DNA of 64,000 nt from WTAW01 sp964406575. Lineage in GTDB: Bacteria > Acidobacteriota > Aminicenantia > Aminicenantales > Aminicenantaceae. The position numbers and the translations under genes are program-made. The notes below the pieces were generated by a model. The model was not told the DNA's origin. It saw only the letters and a list, made by a program, of their open reading frames with translations, and did no database searches. Position 1 is the first letter of the stretch, and each line of letters opens with the position of its first letter. The DNA lies in contig CAYOSH010000001.1 in NCBI GenBank assembly GCA_964406575.1, positions 1 through 64,000 on the forward strand. Direction: 5' to 3'. Below are positions 52,211 through 61,054 of this stretch, piece after piece.

Positions 52211-53002
52211 ATGAGAGTCATCCTTCGAGAGAACATAGAAAGCCTCGGGAAAAAAGGGGCCATTGTGAGCGTTGCCAAGGGATATGGGAGGAATTATCTT
52301 ATTCCGAAAAAAATGGCCTTCGAAGTGACTTCGCGCAACATGAAAATGATCGCCATCGAACAAAAAGCGCTACAAAAAGGCTTTGAGAAAGAGAGGGCCT
52401 CTTATCAAGAGCTCCTCGATCGACTGAACGCAACCACCCTTTCTTTCACGCGAAAAACCAGTGAAAAGGATATCATATTTGGTTCTGTCAGCTCGACGGA
52501 TATCAGGGATGCGCTGGAGAATCTGGGCTTTGAGGTGGAGAAAAAAAAGATCCTTCTGAGCGAGCCTATAAAAAGACTGGGGAACTATACTGTTCCTCTT
52601 AAAGTCTTCCATGAAGAGAGGGCGGAGGTCAAAATCGAGGTTGTCAAAGAGGGCGAGTCGGCTCCGGCTGTGCCCGCAGAGGTGAAGGAAGAGCCAAAGG
52701 ATAAACCATTTGTAGCAGCGGATGCCCCCAAAGAAGCCGAGACCGGAGAACCGGCTGAGGAAGCGCAGGTCATAAAAGACGAGGAAGAGACTGCAGTAGA
52801 ACCCTCTCTTAAAAAAGAACAGGAAGAAACGCTTGATGCCGAAAGCCTGGAGCTTGAGGGCAGTCCCGAAGAATCTGAAGAGATTTCTGAGAAAATTGAT
52901 AAAGGCTCAGGGGCGAAGGGACCCGCTCCGAAGAAAAAAAAGATGAAAGAAAAATCGGCAGAGAGCGAAGATCAAGAGACGGAAAATATCGATAAAGAAT
53001 AG
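52211..53002 (+). CDS. rplI: 50S ribosomal protein L9 with long acidic tail
   Basis: A large-subunit protein starting at the ATG at 52211 after GGAGGG, giving MRVILRENIESLGKKGAIV. The L9 part is about 148 residues (IPKKMAFEVT, VSSTDIRDAL). The remaining about 115 residues are an acidic, low-complexity tail ending in lysines. The total of 263 is far above the family norm. Confidence 0.94.
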   Translation: MRVILRENIESLGKKGAIVSVAKGYGRNYLIPKKMAFEVTSRNMKMIAIEQKALQKGFEKERASYQELLDRLNATTLSFTRKTSEKDIIFGSVSSTDIRDALENLGFEVEKKKILLSEPIKRLGNYTVPLKVFHEERAEVKIEVVKEGESAPAVPAEVKEEPKDKPFVAADAPKEAETGEPAEEAQVIKDEEETAVEPSLKKEQEETLDAESLELEGSPEESEEISEKIDKGSGAKGPAPKKKKMKEKSAESEDQETENIDKE

Positions 53003-53008
53003 ATCTGT

Positions 53009-53091
53009 TGAGTCCGGTTTGCCCTGGACCAGAAAAGCCCCGGACCATTGGGGCTATAGGGCTAGCCGCTGAGCTGGACTCATCAGGCAAA
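53009..53091 (+). ncRNA. Possible pseudoknot before dnaB
   Basis: TGAGTCC (53009-53015) can pair with GGACTCA (53076-53082), and TTTGCCCTG (53018-53026) with CAGGCAAA (53084-53091), with one bulge. These two stems interleave as in an H-type pseudoknot and enclose AGCCCC/GGGGCT (53036-53041 with 53050-53055). The 3' strand ends just before the dnaB ribosome binding site (AGGG), so it could control dnaB translation. This is inferred from pairing alone. Confidence 0.4.
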
Positions 53092-53101
53092 AGGGTGCAA
53101 G

Positions 53102-54460
53102 ATGGAACTCGATCTCACTTTGTTGAAGAAGGTCCCCCCGCACAGCCAGGAGGCTGAAAAGACTGTCCTTGGTGGAATTCTCATCAACAATAAAAATCTC
53201 AATGTCGTGCTTTCCACCATTTCACCTGATGATTTTTATAAAGAGACGAACCGGAAAATACTGGAGAAAATCATTGTTTTAGTGGATAAGAATCTTCCTG
53301 TGGATCTCCTGACCATTTCGGAAGAACTCCAGAAAGCTGGAGAGCTGGATGAGGTTGGGGGAGCCTCTTATGTCTCCTCGCTGATGGACGGGGTCCCGAA
53401 AAGCCTGAATATCGAATACCATGCGCGGATAATTAAAGAAAAAGCTCTTTTGCGACGGCTCATCCTGTCTTCGGCGAAGATCATCTCTTCCAGCTATGAG
53501 CAAAAAGATGACCCAGACATTCTCCTCGACGAAGCACAGTCTGCGATCATTGAAGTTGCAGAACAGAGGGTTAAGCCAGGATTTATCCCTGTCAGTGCGC
53601 TTACCCCTCCTGCGCTGGAGACTATTGAAACTCTGCGGAGCAGGCAGGAAGCGGTCACGGGCATCCCCTCTGGATTCCGAGACTTGGATGCGATCACTGC
53701 AGGCTTCCACAATTCGGAATTCATCGTCGTCGCGGCCAGGCCCTCCATGGGGAAGACAGCCTTGTGCTTGAACATCTCCGAGTATGTAGGCCTCAAGACC
53801 TCGTATGCTGTGGGATTTTTTTCCCTTGAAATGGCAAAGGAGCAGGTCGCTATGCGACTCCTCTGTTCGGAAGCCCAGATCGACCTTCAGAAGGTCAGGA
53901 CAGGATTTGTTGCTGATAGAGAGTTCGAACGATTGAAGCTTGCGGCAGAGGCTCTTTTGCAGGCGAAGATATATGTGGATGAGACGCCCGCGTTGACTGT
54001 TATGGAAATGAAAGCAAAAACACGACGGCTAAAAATGGAACAACACCTGGATCTGGTGTTCGTAGACTACATGCAGCTTATGCGAGCAGGAAGCCGCTTC
54101 GAGAACAGAACACAGGAGATCTCTTACATCTCACGGTCCCTCAAAGAGCTGGCCAAAGAGCTCAAAATTCCCGTTGTGGGCATATCGCAATTGAGTCGTG
54201 CTCCAGAGAAGGAACGGCGGGCGAAGCCGAAACCGCAGTTGTCTGACCTGAGGGAATCGGGAGCGATCGAGCAGGATGCCGATGTCGTCATCTTTATCTA
54301 TCGTGATGAGTTTTACCATCCTGATGATGAGACCAAACGGGGTATTGCCGAGATCATCATCGCCAAACAGAGAAACGGACCTACGGGAGATCTGTCCCTG
54401 GCATTCTTGAACAAATTCGCTCGATTCAACGACCGCGAATTCCGTGCTTTTGAAGAGTAA
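53102..54460 (+). CDS. dnaB: Replicative DNA helicase
   Basis: The hexameric helicase that unwinds DNA ahead of the fork. Its 452 residues match DnaB, with the N-terminal domain (VPPHSQEAEKTVLGG) and the RecA-like motor: Walker A ARPSMGKTAL, then VFVDYMQLM and the late ESGAIEQDADVV. No intein is visible. It follows rplI, the common rpsF-rpsR-rplI-dnaB order. Confidence 0.97.
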   Translation: MELDLTLLKKVPPHSQEAEKTVLGGILINNKNLNVVLSTISPDDFYKETNRKILEKIIVLVDKNLPVDLLTISEELQKAGELDEVGGASYVSSLMDGVPKSLNIEYHARIIKEKALLRRLILSSAKIISSSYEQKDDPDILLDEAQSAIIEVAEQRVKPGFIPVSALTPPALETIETLRSRQEAVTGIPSGFRDLDAITAGFHNSEFIVVAARPSMGKTALCLNISEYVGLKTSYAVGFFSLEMAKEQVAMRLLCSEAQIDLQKVRTGFVADREFERLKLAAEALLQAKIYVDETPALTVMEMKAKTRRLKMEQHLDLVFVDYMQLMRAGSRFENRTQEISYISRSLKELAKELKIPVVGISQLSRAPEKERRAKPKPQLSDLRESGAIEQDADVVIFIYRDEFYHPDDETKRGIAEIIIAKQRNGPTGDLSLAFLNKFARFNDREFRAFEE

Positions 54461-54462
54461 TC

Positions 54463-55245
54463 ATGTCCGATAAAGCGAACCTCCCTCCCTATATTTCATT
54501 CTTTGAGCAGGTGGGGGAGGTCGGTATCCTTCTTGGGCGAACGCTCCGAAATTTTTTCCGAAAACCCTGGGAAGGGAAGATCTTTCTCCAACAGCTGGAA
54601 GAAATAGGCGTCCGTTCATTACCCGTGGTTTCCCTAACCGCAGCCTTTGGCGGCCTCGTCTTCGGCCTCCAGACCTATATGGGTTTTCACCGGTATATCG
54701 GCCAGGGCTCAGAAGCCTACGGGGGGCCCATCATTTCTCTCGGTCTGACAAAAGAATTGATCCCCATTTTGGTTGGACTAATGGTCACAGGCCGTGTAGG
54801 GTCTGCGATGGCCGCTGAAATTGGGACCATGAGGATCACCGAGCAGGTGGATGCGCTTTTCAGTTTAGGTGCAGATCCCAACCGTTATCTTGTGGTCCCT
54901 CGAACAATGGCCAGCATCATTATGCTTCCCTGTTTAACCCTCTACGGTGATATTATCGGGATCACCGGAGGCTTTGTGTACAACGCCATTATGGGAGTCA
55001 ATCGGACTCTTTACTGGAGAAACACCCTGATGTACATGGAGATATGGGATGTGCTCACGGGGCTTTTCAAAGCCTTGGTCTTCGGGTTGGTGATCGCCAT
55101 CATAGGGTGCTGGCAGGGATTAAATGCTGAAGGAGGTGCGGAGGGGGTGGGCAGAGCGACTACCCGGACAGTGGTCATTGCCAGTATCTGTATACTCATT
55201 CTCAATTTTTTCCTGAGCAGGATGTTGCCTGCAACGCTCGGCTAA
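54463..55245 (+). CDS. mlaE: MlaE-type ABC lipid transporter permease
   Basis: A 260-residue integral membrane subunit of a lipid transporter, with the DUF140/MlaE marks VVSLTAAFGGLVFGLQTY, LVGLMVTGRVGSAMAAE and LGADPNRYLVVPR. It starts two bases after dnaB and shares one base with mlaF (TAATG), so the transporter genes are coupled to dnaB. Confidence 0.93.
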   Translation: MSDKANLPPYISFFEQVGEVGILLGRTLRNFFRKPWEGKIFLQQLEEIGVRSLPVVSLTAAFGGLVFGLQTYMGFHRYIGQGSEAYGGPIISLGLTKELIPILVGLMVTGRVGSAMAAEIGTMRITEQVDALFSLGADPNRYLVVPRTMASIIMLPCLTLYGDIIGITGGFVYNAIMGVNRTLYWRNTLMYMEIWDVLTGLFKALVFGLVIAIIGCWQGLNAEGGAEGVGRATTRTVVIASICILILNFFLSRMLPATLG

Positions 55246-55991
55246 TGATTCAAATCGTTGATCTGTACAAGTCTTTCGGTGAGAAGAAAGTTCTTAAAGG
55301 ATTGAACCTTGATATCCAAAAGGGAGAGACCGTCGTTGTCATCGGACAAAGCGGCTCTGGAAAGAGCGTCCTGATCAAACATATGATAGGGATCGTCAAG
55401 CCTGATAAAGGCGAAATATTCATAGATGGTACCGAGATCTGTTGTTTGAGTGAAGATGAATTCTACAAGCTCCGCAGGAGATTCGGGATGCTGTTCCAGG
55501 GTGCTGCGCTCTTCGACTCTCTGACGGTGGGTGAAAACGTCGCCTTCGGGCTCGAGCGGTACGGGGATTACTCTGAAGATGAGAAACAAAAGATTGTGAA
55601 GGAAAGCCTGGCTCTGGTGGGGTTGAAGGACATCGAGGAACTTATGCCTTATGAATTGAGCGGGGGGATGAAGAAACGCGTGGGGCTGGCAAGGGCGATC
55701 GCCTACAGGCCGGAGATCATCCTCTACGACGAGCCTTCCACAGGTATCGATCCGATCAGAGCAGATGCCATCAATGATTTGATCATCCGGATGAATGAGG
55801 AGATGGGAGTGACATCAGTGGTGATCACGCATGATATGGTGAGCGCCTATAAGATCGCAGACAGGATCGCCATGCTATATGAGGGAAGAATCATCGAAGA
55901 AGGAACCCCGGAAGAGATCAAAGGCTCGAAAAATGCGATTGTGCAACAGTTCATTCATGGCCAAGCCGAAGGCCCCATCAAGGAATGGTGA
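55245..55991 (+). CDS. mlaF: MlaF-type ABC transporter ATPase
   Basis: The cytoplasmic motor of the transporter, 248 residues, with Walker A GQSGSGKSVLIKH, the signature LSGGMKKRVGLARA, Walker B ILYDEPSTGID and the switch histidine in VITHDM. It shares its first base with the mlaE stop. Confidence 0.94.
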   Translation: MIQIVDLYKSFGEKKVLKGLNLDIQKGETVVVIGQSGSGKSVLIKHMIGIVKPDKGEIFIDGTEICCLSEDEFYKLRRRFGMLFQGAALFDSLTVGENVAFGLERYGDYSEDEKQKIVKESLALVGLKDIEELMPYELSGGMKKRVGLARAIAYRPEIILYDEPSTGIDPIRADAINDLIIRMNEEMGVTSVVITHDMVSAYKIADRIAMLYEGRIIEEGTPEEIKGSKNAIVQQFIHGQAEGPIKEW

Positions 55992-56121
55992 GAGATGACG
56001 TTCGCTGCCAGTGTTTTATTTTGTAAGAAAGACAATCCATTAAAATATTCGGTTTTAACTATAGATTTCTTCCGCAGAAGACTCTGTGGGAAAACGATTC
56101 TGTTGTGTCGAGGAAATGACC

Positions 56122-57429
56122 ATGAAGCGTGAAGTGAAGGTAGGCGTGTTCTTTGCCGTAGTCTTGTTTATTTTGGCGGCCTTTATCTTTGTCGTCGGGG
56201 ATTTCTCCGTTTTATTCAGGGAGGCGGGTTATCCCATTTATGCCGACTTTGAAACGGCCGCAGGGCTGGAAAAGAAGGCCGTGGTTAAAATGGCAGGGGT
56301 AAAGATCGGTTATGTCAAAGACATCCGCTTAAAGGGTTTCCGTGCGGAAGCGATGTTTGACATCGAAACGGGGATAGAGATTTATAAGGATTCCACGGCC
56401 ATGCTGGCTGCACTGGGATTGTTGGGAGAGAAGTACATCGAGATCGTCCCCGGCAAAGGGCCGGAGGTATGTCAGCCCGGCGATAGCATCCAGAGCCGCT
56501 CCTCTGTGAGCTTCGACCAGATAGGCAGCCTTTTGATGTCGGTCGGAAAGGACATCTCAGAAGTGGGGAAAGCTTTGAAGGAAATGATCGGCGGAGAGGA
56601 GCCCAAGATGAATTTCCAGGAGATCTTGCAGAACCTTTCGATCCTGACCAGCGACCTGAAAGAGTTGACCGGCGAGAATAAGGGCACGCTGAGTGAAGGT
56701 ATCCAGTCGTCTGCAAATGCCATTCAGAAGTTTGACCGACGGGTGGAAGATGTTTCAGATAACCTGGACGAACTGATCCGCCTGATGAAGGATATCATTG
56801 AAGAGAACAGAGGGAACATCGGCGATAGCACGGAAAGGCTCAAGGTGCTGATTGAAGAGGCGGAGGCTGCTCTGCAGCAGTTGACCGAAGCTCTGGGAAA
56901 GATCAACCAGGGCGAAGGGACGCTGGGGAAGTTGATCCAGGAGCCCGAGTTGTATGACAGGGCAGAGCGGACGCTGGATGAAGTAGAGAAAGCCACCCGC
57001 CGCGTGTCTTCCATCCGTGCCCAAGCAGGAATACACATGGATTATTATGAAACAAGCGATCTTTTCAAAGGAACGCTTTCCTTCGCTCTTTGGCCGACCT
57101 CTGATTCCTTTCTCCTGGGACAAATCGTTCGTGATCCATGGCAGGACAGATTCACCTACTCCCTCCAAGGCGGCCTCAAAATTGGTGCGTTTTCTCCCAG
57201 GGCAGGAATTCTGGAATCGGAGCTGGGGATAGGCCTTGATTGGTATGCCTGGAGGGATCGCTTAAGGTTTACGCTCGAGAGCTATGATTTTAACCGCGAT
57301 CCACGCCCGCGCTTTCGATTCTTAACCAGCTTTTATGCCACCAAATTTTTCTATGTCCTGTTCGGGCTGGATGATTTTTCAGTTCCTGATAATAGAGAGC
57401 TGTTTTTTGGATTGGGCCTTGGCATCTGA
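56122..57429 (+). CDS. mlaD: MCE domain protein with beta-rich C-terminus
   Basis: The periplasmic lipid-carrying part of the Mla system. From the ATG at 56122 (GAGGA seven bases ahead) it has 435 residues: one inner-membrane helix (about 7-27), one MCE domain (about 38-120), a long helical stretch (about 130-290), then a beta-rich domain of about 140 residues ending FFGLGLGI. The last part resembles outer-membrane strands, so the protein might bridge both membranes; this is inference. It follows mlaF by 130 bases, with no clear promoter in the gap. Confidence 0.85.
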   Translation: MKREVKVGVFFAVVLFILAAFIFVVGDFSVLFREAGYPIYADFETAAGLEKKAVVKMAGVKIGYVKDIRLKGFRAEAMFDIETGIEIYKDSTAMLAALGLLGEKYIEIVPGKGPEVCQPGDSIQSRSSVSFDQIGSLLMSVGKDISEVGKALKEMIGGEEPKMNFQEILQNLSILTSDLKELTGENKGTLSEGIQSSANAIQKFDRRVEDVSDNLDELIRLMKDIIEENRGNIGDSTERLKVLIEEAEAALQQLTEALGKINQGEGTLGKLIQEPELYDRAERTLDEVEKATRRVSSIRAQAGIHMDYYETSDLFKGTLSFALWPTSDSFLLGQIVRDPWQDRFTYSLQGGLKIGAFSPRAGILESELGIGLDWYAWRDRLRFTLESYDFNRDPRPRFRFLTSFYATKFFYVLFGLDDFSVPDNRELFFGLGLGI

Positions 57430-58784
57430 TGAAAGAGAAAACGGTTTTCGTCTGCCAAAGCTGCGGGTTCCATTCCCCCAAATGGATGGGGAGGTGTCCG
57501 AGCTGTGGAGAGTGGGATTCATTGATCGAGGAGATCGAAGAGGAAACCAGTGCAGAATTTGCGTTTCCTCCCTCAGAGCCTGTCCTCTATGAGGATGTCA
57601 AACAGGCCGAAAAAAAAAGGATCCAAACGGGGATCGAAGAGCTGAACAGGGTTCTTGGAGGGGGCGTGGTCCTGGGTTCACTGGTTTTGATCGGCGGAGA
57701 GCCGGGTATTGGAAAGTCCACTTTGCTTCTTCAAGTCAGTCGAGATTTTTCTGCACAAGGGGAGAAAGTCCTGTATGTTTCCGGCGAAGAGTCTTTGGAG
57801 CAGATCAAACTCCGGGGGCAGCGGCTGGGCATAGAGAAAAGTAATTTGTACCTCTTGGCGGAGACCAACCTGGAGCGGATCATCGCTCATGCAGAAAACC
57901 TGTCTCCTCAAGTCTTCATCCTTGACTCGGTCCAGACTGTTTTTTCCTCCAAGCTGTCCTCGAGCCCCGGGACGATCAGTCAGGTGAGAGAGGTGACCAA
58001 CCAGATCTTTCGTTTTGCCAAAAAGAATGTCATCTCTTCGTTTCTCATCGGCCACATCACAAAGGAAGGGTCTCTAGCCGGGCCAAAATCGCTCGAGCAC
58101 ATAGTGGACTGTGTTCTCTATTTTGAGGGAGAACGTGACCACACTCACCGTGTGTTGCGCGCGCTCAAGAACCGGTTCGGGCCGGTATCCGAACTGGCCA
58201 TTTTTGAAATGACGGGACAGGGCCTTCAAGCCGTGGCCAATCCGTCAGCATTTTTCTTGAAAGAAAGACCCACAAAAGAGAGCGGAAGTGCGGTTGTCTG
58301 CACTATCAAGGGTTCACGGCCACTGCTCGCTGAGGTGCAGGCCCTCGTCTCTTCTGCGCTCTTTACCGGAAATCCGCGGAGGATGACGATCGGCCTCGAT
58401 CATTATCGCGCTTCAATGCTTATGGCCATTGTCGAGAAAAAACTTGGCTTCAGCTTTGCCGGAGAAGATGTCTATCTGAATGTCGCCGGCGGGCTCTCGA
58501 TAGATGAACCGGCCGCAGATTTGGGAATTTTAGTTGCCGTGGTTTCCAGTTTGAAGAACAAGGCGGTATCCTCTGATCTAGCCGTATTTGGGGAGGTGGG
58601 GCTGAGCGGAGAAATCCGCTCGGTTGGACATCCGTTGGCCAGGGTGAAGGAAGCCTCCTCTTTGGGCTTCAAGACAATCATCCTCCCTAAAGGGAATGTT
58701 TCGCATCTTGAAAAAGAGGACACAACCGGTATAAACTTGATAGGCGTTACAACCGTGAAAGAAGTCATAGATATTGTTTTTTAA
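57429..58784 (+). CDS. radA: DNA repair protein RadA
   Basis: A RecA-like helicase that helps process recombination intermediates. Its 451 residues have the zinc finger CQSCGFHSPKWMGRCPSCGEW at the start, Walker A GEPGIGKST, the RadA-specific KNRFGPVSEL and a Lon-like C-terminal domain. It shares one base with the MCE gene stop. In Bacillus a similar radA-disA-yacL-ispD-ispF order occurs; here disA is absent. Confidence 0.95.
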   Translation: MKEKTVFVCQSCGFHSPKWMGRCPSCGEWDSLIEEIEEETSAEFAFPPSEPVLYEDVKQAEKKRIQTGIEELNRVLGGGVVLGSLVLIGGEPGIGKSTLLLQVSRDFSAQGEKVLYVSGEESLEQIKLRGQRLGIEKSNLYLLAETNLERIIAHAENLSPQVFILDSVQTVFSSKLSSSPGTISQVREVTNQIFRFAKKNVISSFLIGHITKEGSLAGPKSLEHIVDCVLYFEGERDHTHRVLRALKNRFGPVSELAIFEMTGQGLQAVANPSAFFLKERPTKESGSAVVCTIKGSRPLLAEVQALVSSALFTGNPRRMTIGLDHYRASMLMAIVEKKLGFSFAGEDVYLNVAGGLSIDEPAADLGILVAVVSSLKNKAVSSDLAVFGEVGLSGEIRSVGHPLARVKEASSLGFKTIILPKGNVSHLEKEDTTGINLIGVTTVKEVIDIVF

Positions 58785-58849
58785 ATTATTAGATAATCTT
58801 TTTATGAATGATTCAGGATAATAGTTTAATAAGATATTGAGGTCATAAT

Positions 58850-59842
58850 ATGGGTATTTTCATTCTTCGTATCCTGGTAGTCGCCTCGATCGCCGCAGCT
58901 GGGTACTTTTTTCCTCCCTTTCAGCTGATTCCCCAATACGGCGCTCTGACCGGGTTAGTGCTGGGTGTTCTCATCGTCTATCTTGAGACGATGATTAGGA
59001 AAAGCCAGTTCAAGATTATTTGGGGATCAACACTGGGAACCTTTGCGGGCGTTATGTTCGGATGGGTCTTTAGCTCCATCTACCAAACCATCGCTCCAGA
59101 CAGCTCGACAACAATCTTCATCCGGATCTTCTTCCTGCTGATCCTTCCCTATATCGGATTCCTCGTCGGCACACGGCGATTCGAGTGGCTCGACCCGGCG
59201 CATTTTCTGCGGTTTTTCAGAGACAAAAGCGTAGGACGGACCTATAAGATCTTGGACACCAGCGTGATCATTGACGGAAGGATCGCCGACATCTGTGACA
59301 CGGCCTTTGTTGAGGGAACGCTGATCCTCCCTCAGTTTATTCTGAAAGAGCTTCAGCTGATCGCCGATTCTTCTGATGGGATCAAAAGACAACGAGGCCG
59401 GAGGGGGCTTGAGGTCTTAGATCATCTTCAAAAATCATCTCAGGTCTCTGTCGTGATCTCCGGAGTGGATTTTCCAGAGGTCCAGGATGTCGATTCCAAG
59501 CTTATCGAACTGGCGAAACACCAAGATGCCAAGATCATCACCAATGACTTCAACCTGAACAAGATCGCCCAACTCCAGGGTATCCAGGTTTTGAACATCA
59601 ATGAGCTGGCCAATGCCATGAAACCTGTCGTTCTCCCCGGAGAGTCGATCCGGGTGTTTATCTTGAAGGAGGGGAAAGAGAAAGACCAGGGTGTCGCCTA
59701 TCTGGATGACGGGACTATGGTCGTCGTGGACAATTCTCGAAGGATGATCGGACAGACTGTGAGCGTCACCGTCACGTCCGTGCTCCAGACGACCGTGGGA
59801 AAGATGATATTCGGCCGTTATAACGAAGACTCTCATGAATAA
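58850..59842 (+). CDS. PIN-TRAM domain membrane protein (YacL-like)
   Basis: A 330-residue protein with about four N-terminal membrane segments, then a PIN nuclease-like domain (ILDTSVIIDGRIADI, LELQLIADSSDGIKRQRGRRG-like block, ITNDFNLNKIAQLQG) and a TRAM domain (VFILKEGKEKDQGVAYLDDGT). The acidic PIN residues are present. The RNA substrate is unknown. It overlaps ispD by eight bases, as in YacL loci. Confidence 0.9.
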   Translation: MGIFILRILVVASIAAAGYFFPPFQLIPQYGALTGLVLGVLIVYLETMIRKSQFKIIWGSTLGTFAGVMFGWVFSSIYQTIAPDSSTTIFIRIFFLLILPYIGFLVGTRRFEWLDPAHFLRFFRDKSVGRTYKILDTSVIIDGRIADICDTAFVEGTLILPQFILKELQLIADSSDGIKRQRGRRGLEVLDHLQKSSQVSVVISGVDFPEVQDVDSKLIELAKHQDAKIITNDFNLNKIAQLQGIQVLNINELANAMKPVVLPGESIRVFILKEGKEKDQGVAYLDDGTMVVVDNSRRMIGQTVSVTVTSVLQTTVGKMIFGRYNEDSHE

Positions 59843-60500
59843 GGTCACCGCGATTGTCGTCGCTGCCGGTGAGGGTCAGAGGTTTGGTGCGCCCAAACAA
59901 TTTGCGCCGCTCAAGGATAAAGCTGTTTTGGAGTGGAGCCTGGAGTGTTTCCAGACTCACATCCAGGTGGCGGACATCGTCCTTGTTCTGATGAGGGATA
60001 TCGAAAAAGAAGAATACATGAGACGATTCCCCAAAATTGTTTCCGTAGTCACCGGAGGAAAACACAGGCAGGATTCCGTGTTTGCTGGATTCGGCCAGGT
60101 CGACCCTCAGGAGACTGGGTTTGTGCTCATTCATGACGGCGTCAGACCCCTGGTCGATCATGCTTTGCTCAGCCGGGTCATCAGGGCAACTAAGGAGAGC
60201 GGGGCAGCCATCCCCGTCGTTCCTCTGGAGGACACGGTGAAGGTTGTCGAGGGAGGCAAGATCCTTCGGACTCTGGACAGAGAAAAGCTCCGGCGGGTGC
60301 AAACCCCACAGGGCTTTTCCTATCCCATCCTCAAAGCTGCGTTGGAGCAAGCCAGAGAAGACGATCACTACGGCACGGATGAGGCTGCCCTTGTTGAGAG
60401 AATAGGGAGAGAGGTCGTTCTTGTTGAGGGTGACCCCAGGAATATCAAGATCACCACACCCGAAGATATCCGTATCGCGGAGGCATTGCTTGAAGATTAA
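59835..60500 (+). CDS. ispD: 2-C-methyl-D-erythritol 4-phosphate cytidylyltransferase
   Basis: Makes CDP-ME in the MEP pathway. The 221 residues have the nucleotide-binding VVAAGEGQRFGAPKQF, the catalytic VLIHDGVRPLV and the closing EGDPRNIKITTPEDI. It overlaps ispF by 11 bases, so the two enzymes are coupled. Confidence 0.95.
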   Translation: MNKVTAIVVAAGEGQRFGAPKQFAPLKDKAVLEWSLECFQTHIQVADIVLVLMRDIEKEEYMRRFPKIVSVVTGGKHRQDSVFAGFGQVDPQETGFVLIHDGVRPLVDHALLSRVIRATKESGAAIPVVPLEDTVKVVEGGKILRTLDREKLRRVQTPQGFSYPILKAALEQAREDDHYGTDEAALVERIGREVVLVEGDPRNIKITTPEDIRIAEALLED

Positions 60501-60969
60501 GGCGGGGCTCGGATACGATATTCATCGCTTGGTGAGTGGGAGACGGCTTTTTTTGGGAGGAGTCGAAGTTCCATTTGCCAAAGGATTGCTGGGGCACTCA
60601 GACGGAGATTGTGTCATTCACGCCATTGCTGATGCGCTTCTGGGCGCACTGGGCGAAAAAGATATCGGCCATCATTTCCCTCATTCAAAGAACGAATACA
60701 AAGATATTCGAAGCACGGAATTGCTCAAAAAAGTTGTCCAGAAGCTAGAGGAGAGAAAGTCCAGAATCGCACATATCGATTCTCTGATCATTGCAGAGGA
60801 ACCAGGTCTTGCTCCGTTCATTCCACAGATGAAGGAGACGTTGTGTTCGATTCTTCGGATCGGGCCGGAGGATCTGGGAGTCAAGGCAAAGAGCAACGAA
60901 GGGCTCGGTGCTATCGGTCGCGGTGAGGCGATCGCCGCATGGGCAACTGTCCTTTTAGAAATTCCATAG
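60490..60969 (+). CDS. ispF: 2-C-methyl-D-erythritol 2,4-cyclodiphosphate synthase
   Basis: Forms MEcPP, the next MEP product after IspE. The TTG at 60490 is the best start, giving LKIKAGLGYDIHRL and the normal 159 residues; a longer upstream start would run through ispD. Metal ligands are in GYDIHRL and GHSDGDCVIHAIADA, and KSNEGLGAIGRGEAI is near the end. Confidence 0.95.
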   Translation: MKIKAGLGYDIHRLVSGRRLFLGGVEVPFAKGLLGHSDGDCVIHAIADALLGALGEKDIGHHFPHSKNEYKDIRSTELLKKVVQKLEERKSRIAHIDSLIIAEEPGLAPFIPQMKETLCSILRIGPEDLGVKAKSNEGLGAIGRGEAIAAWATVLLEIP

Positions 60970-61054
60970 TCAGAATTTAAGGAAGAGAGAGGGCGCATCT
61001 TTTCCCTCTGTGTATTTACGTCCTTTTTGTATTCCCTGAGAGAAAAAAGAAGAT

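Noticed and set aside
58785..58849. ATTAT-TAG-ATAAT after radA as a terminator
   Set aside because: A five-base AT-only stem is too weak, though a short T-run follows.
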